Source: an uncultured bacterium (lineage in GTDB: Bacteria > Cyanobacteriota > Vampirovibrionia > Gastranaerophilales > Gastranaerophilaceae). From it: 12,713 bases of DNA. Every line of letters starts with the position of its first letter. Within the stretch, counting starts at the first letter, position 1. The stretch lies in the NCBI GenBank assembly GCA_902489575.1, contig CABUAQ010000054.1:1-12713 (forward strand). The letters run 5' to 3'. The position numbers were made by a program, and so were the translations under genes. Under the pieces are notes generated by a model. That model had not been told where the DNA came from and did no database searches. It was given only the letters and a program-made list of their open reading frames with translations. Shown here one piece after another: positions 6,472 through 12,713 of this stretch.

Positions 6472-7590
6472 ATGAAAAAAAATCCATTAATCTCATTTAT
6501 ATTGCCTAATTATAATAACCAACATGTTTTGGATTTATTTTTTGAGAAATTTTTAAAAAACAATACCTATCAAAATTATGAGTTTATTGTAACTGATGAC
6601 GGATCCGAAGATTATAGTTTAGCGGTTTTGCGTAAATGGCAAAATTCAGGACAAATTAAAAACATGACTCTTATTGAAGAACCGCACAATGGTATTATAA
6701 ATGCATTAAATAAAAGTTTATTTGCGGCTAAGGGCGATTTTATCATCCGCTGTGATGGCGATGCAACAATTGAAACTCCCGGTTTTGTTGAGAAGTTTTT
6801 AGATTTTTACTACACAGCACCAAACAAAATAGGTGTTCTTACCTCTAAAGTAATATCTGATGAAGGATGGTTACATGCAATCGGGCGTTCCATTATATCT
6901 GAAGAAGGTTTGTTAGACAGAGGTAAAAGACCTTGGGAACCGATTGGTCATCGCACATGGGATTATAATACTTGTCCAGTAGACAACTTAGCGGAAATTT
7001 TAAATGAAATTGCCGAATGTGATATGGCATTGGGGGTATTAACTTTCTGTGATAGAGAAACGGCTCTAAAAATCGGTGGTTTTGATAAAAATTATCCGTT
7101 ATGGATGGAAGATGATGATTTCTATTTGTCTTTCAGACTACACGGTAAAAAATGTTTTTATTTACCAGAAATTTTTGCATGTCATCGTTTCTCTCTGCGT
7201 GGTAATCGTAACCCTGCTTCTTGGCCTAAAAAGAAGAGAGGTAAATGGGAATGGCTGTTTAAGAAAAAGGCAAGAGACGGAAAAACAAAATACAAATTAT
7301 TAGGCCTGCCAATATTTAAAATAAAAGAAATTAACAGGAAAAAGAAATATTATGTAATGGGAGTGAAATGTTACCAGAAAAATTATCTGGGATGGCGTCC
7401 TAAAATTTTATTACATGATTATCGTTATTGGAAACAAAAATGGGGGTTTGATATTCTAAATCCGGATATGAACGTTGTGAAATCTAAATATGCCGGAACT
7501 GAGATTTTGTGGAATTATGATCCCAAAATGAAAGCTGAAGGCGAAGCTATTATAAAAAAATATAAGGAGAACCAAAATGGAACAAAATAA
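6472..7590 (+). CDS. Glycosyltransferase family 2 (GT-A fold)
   Basis: The protein has 372 aa. It should transfer a sugar from a nucleotide donor to a lipid-linked or nascent glycan at the cytoplasmic face. The N-terminal GT-A domain begins SFILPNYNN (residues 8-16), with VTDDGSED, then RCDGDA as the metal-binding DxD-like motif, and WMEDDDFYLSFRLHG as the acceptor/catalytic acidic region. After about residue 250 comes a basic tail with YKLLGLPIFKIK and KKYYVMGVKCYQK, a repeat-like tail often seen on capsular glycosyltransferases. The ATG at 6472 is preceded by AAGGAAA and lies one base after the glf stop. The 3' end overlaps the next gene by 14 nt. Donor and acceptor cannot be told from sequence; being next to glf makes a galactofuranosyl role possible but unproven. 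Confidence 0.9.
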   Translation: MKKNPLISFILPNYNNQHVLDLFFEKFLKNNTYQNYEFIVTDDGSEDYSLAVLRKWQNSGQIKNMTLIEEPHNGIINALNKSLFAAKGDFIIRCDGDATIETPGFVEKFLDFYYTAPNKIGVLTSKVISDEGWLHAIGRSIISEEGLLDRGKRPWEPIGHRTWDYNTCPVDNLAEILNEIAECDMALGVLTFCDRETALKIGGFDKNYPLWMEDDDFYLSFRLHGKKCFYLPEIFACHRFSLRGNRNPASWPKKKRGKWEWLFKKKARDGKTKYKLLGLPIFKIKEINRKKKYYVMGVKCYQKNYLGWRPKILLHDYRYWKQKWGFDILNPDMNVVKSKYAGTEILWNYDPKMKAEGEAIIKKYKENQNGTK

Positions 7591-8557
7591 GCAAGCAATA
7601 CCGGTATTTTTATCTTCCGATGATAATTATGTACCATATATGGCGGCATTGATTGTTAGCATTATGGAAAATACTAAATCAAAGGTAGATTTCTATATTA
7701 TTGATTCCGGTATTAGTCAACATAATAAGAAACAACTTATTGAAATTAAAAAAAAGTATGAATTTAATCTGGACTTCTTTGATGTAGAAAAATATCGTCA
7801 TCATTTCAAATTGCCGGCTGCACCGTCAGGACATATTAGTCGCGCATCATCAGATAGATTTTTGATCCCTTACATGAAACCTGATTTAGATAAGGTTATT
7901 GTGTTGGACGTTGATATGATTGCCCTTGGCGACATTAAAAAATTGTGGGAAATTGACTTAGAAGGCAAATTGGTCGCTGGAGTGCCTGTATATTTATTCA
8001 CTGATATAAAATGGATATACGAAGCTGTTCGAGAAGTAGGCATGAGTCCGCAACATTTCTATTTGAATATGGGAACCATAATTATGGATTGCAAACAGTG
8101 GCGCCAAAAGAATATGTGCGATGTACTGTCTGAAACAAATATTGATTTTGATACCAATAAATATTGTAATTGGGATGAACTTATTCTGAATTTAGCATTG
8201 GAAGTAAATAATTACAAAGTTATTGATCCGAAATTTAATATGACGATACCACATATTGCATATTATAAATATGGTAAACCATATGTGCATAAACGTGTTA
8301 TTGAAGAACATTTCAGATTGCCATCTGACTATCAACCCAATGATATAATTTTTGCACATTTTGCTGCTTCACATATTAAACCGTGGAATACTAGAATGTA
8401 TTACTATGATGTCATTAACAAATGGATTGAAATCCCTTATTTTAAGGAATTTTGGCATTATATGCAAAAAACCCCGTTCTTTGAAAGCGAGAAAATTGCA
8501 TTTTTGGATAAACAAATCGGTGGATTATATAGCCAAATACATAATCTGCGTCATTAA
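7577..8557 (+). CDS. Glycosyltransferase family 8 (first copy)
   Basis: The protein has 326 aa. GT8 enzymes are retaining transferases of the LgtC/WaaJ/glycogenin type that use UDP-glucose, UDP-galactose or related donors. Motifs in order are IPVFLSSDDNYVPYMAAL at the N-terminus, the metal-binding VLDVDMI with Asp111 and Asp113, FYLNMGTIIMD, CNWDELILN, and HFAASHIKPWN near the C-terminus. The start lies inside the GT2 gene, 14 nt before its stop, with a strong AAGGAG upstream, so the two are probably translationally coupled. The stop at 8555-8557 may be premature: a neighbouring frame continues with a tail resembling that of the GT2 protein (see 8559-8696). The catalytic domain itself is complete, so activity is likely retained. 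Confidence 0.93.
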   Translation: MEQNKQAIPVFLSSDDNYVPYMAALIVSIMENTKSKVDFYIIDSGISQHNKKQLIEIKKKYEFNLDFFDVEKYRHHFKLPAAPSGHISRASSDRFLIPYMKPDLDKVIVLDVDMIALGDIKKLWEIDLEGKLVAGVPVYLFTDIKWIYEAVREVGMSPQHFYLNMGTIIMDCKQWRQKNMCDVLSETNIDFDTNKYCNWDELILNLALEVNNYKVIDPKFNMTIPHIAYYKYGKPYVHKRVIEEHFRLPSDYQPNDIIFAHFAASHIKPWNTRMYYYDVINKWIEIPYFKEFWHYMQKTPFFESEKIAFLDKQIGGLYSQIHNLRH

Positions 8558-8558
8558 T

Positions 8559-8696
8559 ATGTTGCTGTGCTATTATCTGATAGGAATAAAAATCTACCAA
8601 AAAATAAAAGAAGTATAGAAAGTATTAATTATTTTTGCGTTGAGGTTATTCTTACATTTCAGAAGAAAAGGTAATGGACACAAGCTTAAAATTTAG
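8559..8696 (+). other. Apparent out-of-frame C-terminal tail remnant of the GT8 gene
   Basis: The 159 bp between the GT8 stop and the next gene hold no complete gene. In the frame +1 to GT8, translation gives LLCYYLIGIKIYQKIKEV up to a TAG at 8616-8618, then a further 25 basic and hydrophobic residues to a TAG at 8694-8696. The first part closely resembles KKYYVMGVKCYQKN in the tail of the GT2 protein (6472-7590). This suggests former coding sequence separated by a one-base frameshift and one nonsense codon. A chance resemblance in AT-rich DNA is the alternative. Confidence 0.4.
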
Positions 8697-8716
8697 TAGA
8701 TTGAGAAAGGTCATAT

Positions 8717-9886
8717 ATGAAAAAATTAGTATGGATTAGCGAAGGATGTTGGTTTCCAGATTCTTTGTTATATTTCAAAGAGCAAGGGTTTAAAATAACA
8801 ATTATTCGAACTCCTATGAAATTTGGTTGGAACAAACATTATAAGTTGTTTGCCGAATTTGCTGAAGTAATTGATTGGATACCTGATTTACAGTTACCTC
8901 TTGATAAAGACACCTTAGTAATCGGCGGTGGAAATTTCATGAATATTTCACACGAATATGTGGCTCAGGGGTTAAAAGAATTCGGGCATAATCAATTAGA
9001 TGTTTTGTATGCGATTTCTAAATACAATCATGATTTTACTTGCGGAGCTACTATTGTTCGATATTTTAACGGAGATACAGGATTTGGTAGCCAAGAAAAC
9101 ATTGATATATTTGCACAAAAAACAAAATATGTAGATGTGTTTATGTTTGATAATGACCAATTACGTGATTTTGTCTTTGCGAATGTCCCCAGTGCAAAAA
9201 CAAAGAAAACATTATTGGGCTGGATAGAAACACCGCTAGAACGATTTGTTTATCATAACCAGAATCCTATAGAAAAACGCGTTTGTTCATTGGGACGTAT
9301 ATTGTGTTCAGCGCCTAAGTTTGTAATGGATTTTAATCAGTTACCTATTCGTTTCTTTCCTGTAAAAAAATTAAGTATTATAGATAAATTTAAAGGACGC
9401 CAGAAAGGCTATCAGTTAGCAGGAACTACAGATTCAACAAAATCGTTATTTAATGCAAGAAAGTTATTTTATAAGTTTGAATCTAAGTGCGCTTTTGGGC
9501 TGTCGCATATGTATGATACGTTTTCAGGCAGCGTGGAAGATTTTAGAAATAATAAAGAATTTTACTTCTCTGTTTGGGGGCAAAATTTTCCGCACAATGT
9601 GTGTTCTTGTCATGAAACATATTACCCATTTTGCAATAATGTTAACAAAGATGTTTGTTATCTGATGAATGGAATTATTCCTTTGGTTTCACACAATGAG
9701 CATAATATCTATCGAGAAATGGTAGCTCGTAAAATGGCTATATTAATAAAAACACCGGCAGATATTTGGGCTGCATTGAATATACCTGACACAGAAATTC
9801 AGGAATATAGAGATAATATTTATAAATACCGTGAATTATTTACCTTTGATCATGTCGGGAAAGTGCTGATTGATTTGGTAAAATAG
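8717..9886 (+). CDS. Unrecognised 389-aa glycan-locus protein, possible GT-B-type transferase
   Basis: I cannot assign this protein to a family with confidence. The start ATG has GAAAGG seven bases upstream. The N-terminal half starts KLVWISEGCWFPDSL and has LVIGGGNFMN around residues 72-81, compatible with a Rossmann-like half of a GT-B or polysaccharide-pyruvyl-transferase-like enzyme. The C-terminal part contains a cysteine cluster (NVCSCHETYYPFCNN), then YLMNGIIPLVSHNEHNIYREMVARK and a closing helix ending YRELFTFDHVGKVLIDL, which resembles the last third of GT-B glycosyltransferases, where donor-binding precedes a final helix. There is no signal peptide or transmembrane helix, so it is probably cytoplasmic. 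The context between glycosyltransferase genes supports a role in assembly or modification of the same glycan. Confidence 0.75.
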   Translation: MKKLVWISEGCWFPDSLLYFKEQGFKITIIRTPMKFGWNKHYKLFAEFAEVIDWIPDLQLPLDKDTLVIGGGNFMNISHEYVAQGLKEFGHNQLDVLYAISKYNHDFTCGATIVRYFNGDTGFGSQENIDIFAQKTKYVDVFMFDNDQLRDFVFANVPSAKTKKTLLGWIETPLERFVYHNQNPIEKRVCSLGRILCSAPKFVMDFNQLPIRFFPVKKLSIIDKFKGRQKGYQLAGTTDSTKSLFNARKLFYKFESKCAFGLSHMYDTFSGSVEDFRNNKEFYFSVWGQNFPHNVCSCHETYYPFCNNVNKDVCYLMNGIIPLVSHNEHNIYREMVARKMAILIKTPADIWAALNIPDTEIQEYRDNIYKYRELFTFDHVGKVLIDLVK

Positions 9887-9919
9887 CAATAAGAAAGTAA
9901 AATTGATACAAGAATTAAA

Positions 9920-9958
9920 ATGATTGTTAATCATAATATAACAGTATTAGGGAGGTGA
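9920..9958 (+). other. Possible 12-codon leader ORF coupled to the kinase gene
   Basis: An ATG at 9920 opens MIVNHNITVLGR, ending at a TGA (9956-9958) whose last base is the A of the next gene's ATG (TGATG). The coding end carries GGGAGGTGA, a near-perfect Shine-Dalgarno lying only two bases from the downstream ATG. The leader ORF itself has no clear ribosome binding site, so translation is uncertain. Confidence 0.2.
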
Positions 9959-10806
9959 TGAAAATAGTTTGCGGTGATTTTGAATGGCATAAAACTTTAA
10001 ATGCTATAAATTTGCCCAAAGAAATACAAAAGCACTATTGTGAAGTCAAATCTTTAGAACATTTATACAAAGGGTGCAATAGTGTTTTGTATTTGCTGAA
10101 CAACGATAAACGTGTCAAAATTTCATCAAATTGTGGAATAGAAAATTACCTAATGGATAACCTGTGTAGTATGAAATCTGTTCATATTTCACGTGCGTTG
10201 GCATTATTTAATTTGACAGATGATATTGAATGCGGCATTTCAGAATATATTCCCGGGAAAATTTTGGATGATTATTCTTTGTGGAATGAAACACTTTTGA
10301 GTAATCTGGCAGAATTTTTGAAAGAACTTATAACTTATGATTCTTTGGCATTACATGTATTTACTGTTGAGGAGAATTATCAGTTATTTATACAAAGACT
10401 TGAAAAATTTTTGGATATATTTGAAACAGAAAAAGATATTTTGAAAAAATTGGCAGATACATATAAAGAACTGTATGCCGATGAACCGCGTGTATTAACA
10501 CATTATGATTTACATCACTACAATATAATTACTGATGAGGAATTAACTAAAATAATATCAGTTATTGATTTTGCTGGTTGTTGTTATAATGATGCGGTTT
10601 GCAATTTAAGGTTATTTGATTATGAAAAGGCTATTCAACTGGCAAAAAATATGGGGTGGACAAATGATAGAAGGTTTTATGTTGGCTATTTATTTCATGT
10701 TATTTTCAGGAAGCTGGAAGAAATGGATGTCAGTAATGGGCTGCCAAAGGATTATCCTATATCGATTATAAAAGAGACAGTGTCTTTATTAAGAGATATA
10801 GTATAA
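9958..10806 (+). CDS. APH/choline-kinase-fold phosphotransferase
   Basis: The protein has 282 aa from the ATG at 9958 (a GTG at 9955 is an alternative). The kinase signature is clear: HYDLHHYN (182-189) is the catalytic-loop HxDxxxxN with Asp184 as base and Asn189 for metal, and VIDFAG (202-207) gives the metal-binding Asp204. The N-lobe is short, with RVKISS possibly carrying the ATP-contact lysine and GIENYLMDNL as the following helix. The hinge-like segment ISEYIPGKILDD follows. The length fits small-molecule kinases such as aminoglycoside phosphotransferases, choline kinase/LicA and sugar kinases. In this locus it more likely phosphorylates a sugar, choline- or ethanolamine-like precursor, or the glycan itself, than an antibiotic. 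No cytidylyltransferase or transporter partner is visible here. Confidence 0.85.
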   Translation: MKIVCGDFEWHKTLNAINLPKEIQKHYCEVKSLEHLYKGCNSVLYLLNNDKRVKISSNCGIENYLMDNLCSMKSVHISRALALFNLTDDIECGISEYIPGKILDDYSLWNETLLSNLAEFLKELITYDSLALHVFTVEENYQLFIQRLEKFLDIFETEKDILKKLADTYKELYADEPRVLTHYDLHHYNIITDEELTKIISVIDFAGCCYNDAVCNLRLFDYEKAIQLAKNMGWTNDRRFYVGYLFHVIFRKLEEMDVSNGLPKDYPISIIKETVSLLRDIV

Positions 10807-10878
10807 ATTATATACAAAGCATGAAAATAAGTGAGTAATAAAGATTAAAATTGTCAGTTGTTTTATGAAAGAAAATCT

Positions 10879-11505
10879 ATGAAGTTGATAAAAATCCTGG
10901 TTGCCTATCATAAACCGGCGAAGTTGTTCAAAGATGATGTTTTTGAGCCGATACACGTGGGGCGGGCATGTTCAACATTGTCTGATGAAGAAAAACAGTG
11001 GATGTTGGATAATATGATTGGTGATGATACCGGTGATAATATTTCAGTGCTTAATCCTCATTTTGCTGAGATGACTGCTATTTATTGGGCATGGAAAAAT
11101 TATGACAAGTTAGGAAATCCCGATTATATTGGGTTTTGTCATTATCGTCGTTTGTTTTCTCAAGAGGATATAGATTCTTTTGCTGATTATGATATAACCG
11201 CACCATTTGAGACCAATGGCGGAGCTAAAACGTCTCAGAAAATTTGGCAAGAAAATCACAGAACCTCAGATTTGTTGGATGCGGTTGCTTTGTTATGCCA
11301 AAAAAACAAAAAATATGATGGGCTTGTTGAACCTTATCTTGCTCAGACGCAGGGATATTATTATAATATGTTCATTATGAAAAAAGAGCTGTTTTTGGAG
11401 TATTGTGAAATAATTTTTGATATTTTATTTAAAATCCATAAAAAACAAGATTATCAAAAAGTAAGTTATTATAATTGTCGTATGCCAGGGTTTGTGGCTG
11501 GTTAA
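10879..11505 (+). CDS. DUF4422 putative glycosyltransferase, likely truncated by a frameshift
   Basis: The protein has 208 aa from the ATG at 10879; an upstream in-frame TTG at 10858 lacks support. It shows the DUF4422 signature: IKILVAYHKPAKLF at the start, FEPIHVGRA, DDTGDNISVLNPHFAEMTAIYWAWKN, YIGFCHYRRLF (Cys87, His88, Arg90 and Arg91), and near the end YYYNMFIMKKELF and CRMPGFVAG. Members of this family sit in capsule and LPS loci and are believed to be glycosyltransferases. The frame stops abruptly at 11503-11505, just where the family's last conserved helix should continue. The following GT8 domain lies in the +1 frame with a 14-nt overlap and no good start of its own. The pair therefore probably derives from one DUF4422-GT8 two-domain gene. 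Confidence 0.85.
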   Translation: MKLIKILVAYHKPAKLFKDDVFEPIHVGRACSTLSDEEKQWMLDNMIGDDTGDNISVLNPHFAEMTAIYWAWKNYDKLGNPDYIGFCHYRRLFSQEDIDSFADYDITAPFETNGGAKTSQKIWQENHRTSDLLDAVALLCQKNKKYDGLVEPYLAQTQGYYYNMFIMKKELFLEYCEIIFDILFKIHKKQDYQKVSYYNCRMPGFVAG

Positions 11506-12646
11506 AAAATGTCAGCATTGGCATGTTGAAGAAAGTGCTAAAATTGACCTTCTTCCTAAATTTGGTAAAGAGGGTGTTTCTATCTGTTTGTCTGCTGACG
11601 ATAATTATGCTCCTTATCTGGGGGTAATGATTTCCTCTATTAAAGCTCACCGACAACCAAAGGATAAATACGAGATTTATGTGCTTGATGGTGATATTTC
11701 TCTAAGTAATAAAAAACGTGTTTTATCTTTAGAGGAAGATGGCTTTTTTGTGAAGTTTATTGATATTAAGTCATATTTGACTGATATTGATACTTCAATT
11801 TTTGCATTGAATGCTTACTTTACAATCGCAACGTATTACCGCTTTTTTATCCCTGAGATATTTATGAATTTTAGTAAAATCCTGTATCTTGATTGCGATT
11901 TAGCGGCTCATGAAGATGTTGCGGTATTGTATCGGATGAATATGAGGAAGTATGCTTTGGCTGCTGTTCCAGATATTGGAATGCACTGTGCACTAATGGC
12001 CGAAAAATTGCATAAAGGCAATATTTTTGATTATTTAACTCAAAAATTAGCAATGAAACATCCGGAAAGTTATTTTCAGGCTGGAGTTTTGCTTTTAGAT
12101 ATTAAAAAACTTCAACAGATGAATTTTACCAATGCGTGCCTTAAAAAATTGACAGAAATTCAAAATCCGATGTATGTAGATCAGTGTGTTTTGAATGCTG
12201 TGTTTGATAGCAATTACTTGCCATTAGAAATGAAGTGGAATGTTTTGTGGCATCATCCATATTATGTGAAACATTTAGAACAGTTGCTTAGTTATGAAAA
12301 ATATACTGAGTATTTTTCAGCACGTAAGAATCCATATATTGTTCACTATGCAGGAAAAATTAAGCCGTGGAATAATCCGGAAGTCGATTTGGCGGAAATC
12401 TGGTGGAAATATGCTAAGTTTTCGCCTTTTTATGAGGAAGTTATATATAAAAAGATTAATTCCATTATTAATGTTGACGTGCTGAGAGATAGGTTAAATC
12501 TAAGTTGGAATATGTTGAAATATATAAAGTACAATCTGTATTCGGTAATAACATTCGGTAGAAAACGCAAAAAATATAAACAAAAGAAGAAAGATATGAA
12601 AAATCGACTAAAACAAATTAATAAATTTTTTAAGGAAAATACATGA
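11492..12646 (+). CDS. Glycosyltransferase family 8 (second copy), start unresolved
   Basis: The open frame encodes 384 aa counted from a TTG at 11492, but I do not trust that start: there is no spaced ribosome binding site and no ATG before the catalytic domain. The GT8 domain begins about 11576 with VSICLSADDNYAPYLG. It continues with YRFFIPEIF, the metal-binding LDCD (Asp codons at 11891 and 11897), SYFQAGVLLLD, VDQCVLNAVF and HYAGKIKPWN, so all family motifs are intact. A lysine-rich tail of about 50 residues ends the protein. It is roughly colinear with the first GT8 protein (DDNYxPYxxxxxxSI, LDxD, IKPWN) but divergent, so it is not a recent duplicate. It is best read as the second half of a frame-disrupted DUF4422-GT8 protein; independent translation by coupling is the alternative. 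Confidence 0.82.
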   Translation: MWLVKKCQHWHVEESAKIDLLPKFGKEGVSICLSADDNYAPYLGVMISSIKAHRQPKDKYEIYVLDGDISLSNKKRVLSLEEDGFFVKFIDIKSYLTDIDTSIFALNAYFTIATYYRFFIPEIFMNFSKILYLDCDLAAHEDVAVLYRMNMRKYALAAVPDIGMHCALMAEKLHKGNIFDYLTQKLAMKHPESYFQAGVLLLDIKKLQQMNFTNACLKKLTEIQNPMYVDQCVLNAVFDSNYLPLEMKWNVLWHHPYYVKHLEQLLSYEKYTEYFSARKNPYIVHYAGKIKPWNNPEVDLAEIWWKYAKFSPFYEEVIYKKINSIINVDVLRDRLNLSWNMLKYIKYNLYSVITFGRKRKKYKQKKKDMKNRLKQINKFFKENT

Positions 12647-12713
12647 TTAATATTACCTATGAAGATATCAGAACATTTTGATAATAAACAAGTTTCTAGG
12701 GTAAATAGTTATA
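12643..12713 (+). CDS. 5' end of the next gene, partial and apparently frame-disrupted
   Basis: An ATG at 12643 overlaps the GT8 stop (ATGA) and has an ideal AAGGA six bases upstream, but its frame, MINITYEDIRTF, stops at a TGA at 12679-12681 after a T4 run. The +1 frame reads on as DNKQVSRVNSY to the right edge. It may instead start at an ATG at 12659 (MKISEHFDNKQ), which lacks a nearby ribosome binding site. Too little is visible to name a product. Confidence 0.35.

Noticed and set aside
11502..11511. TTAAAAAATG run as a programmed slippery site joining DUF4422 to GT8
   Set aside because: The DUF4422 frame meets its stop TAA using the first bases of the run, so slippage on it comes too late to bypass the stop.
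7577..12646. The two GT8 genes as a recent tandem duplication
   Set aside because: They share only family motifs, differ in spacing and tails, and show no nucleotide-level repeat by eye.

Overview
The window looks like chromosomal DNA from a low-to-moderate-GC Gram-negative bacterium. A gut-type alphaproteobacterium is my best guess, based only on general protein character and codon use. It carries part of a surface-polysaccharide (capsule, exopolysaccharide or LPS-type) biosynthesis locus. No rRNA, tRNA, IS element, CRISPR array or integrase was found.

Layout. Positions 1-1707 are flanking housekeeping or unknown genes: the tail of an upstream ORF, an orphan hypothetical gene (101-835, +), a shared bidirectional terminator, and a convergent gene (883-1707, -). 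The convergent gene encodes an inorganic-pyrophosphatase-like domain fused to a P-loop kinase domain. Positions 1708-2096 are an information-rich divergent intergenic region. It holds a candidate promoter for the minus-strand gene, a plus-strand intrinsic terminator with no gene in front of it, two tandemly repeated promoter modules (each a good -35/-10 pair with 17-bp spacing followed by the same dyad), and a leader that can fold into a three-helix junction just upstream of the first operon gene.

Positions 2097-6470 are a tight nucleotide-sugar cassette: UDP-glucuronate decarboxylase (uxs), UDP-glucose 6-dehydrogenase (ugd), UDP-glucose 4-epimerase (galE) and UDP-galactopyranose mutase (glf), with 1-5 nt gaps. 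Together they would turn UDP-glucose into UDP-glucuronate, UDP-xylose, UDP-galactose and UDP-galactofuranose. UDP-arabinose is possible if the epimerase also accepts UDP-xylose. Positions 6472-12646 are clearly more AT-rich and encode the transferases that would use these donors: a GT2 enzyme, a GT8 enzyme, an unrecognised 389-aa protein, an APH/choline-kinase-fold phosphotransferase, a DUF4422 protein and a second GT8 domain. The abrupt base-composition change and the gene types suggest a variable, horizontally acquired half attached to a more conserved precursor half.

Three points in the AT-rich half look frame-disrupted: the end of the first GT8 gene, the DUF4422/GT8 boundary, and the start of the gene that runs off the right edge. 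All three would be repaired by a shift of the same sign. No flippase, polymerase, chain-length regulator or initiating phosphoglycosyltransferase lies inside the window, so the locus must continue to the right or use machinery elsewhere. The most interesting material is the tandem promoter plus structured leader before uxs, the pyrophosphatase-kinase fusion, and the DUF4422-GT8 frame break.
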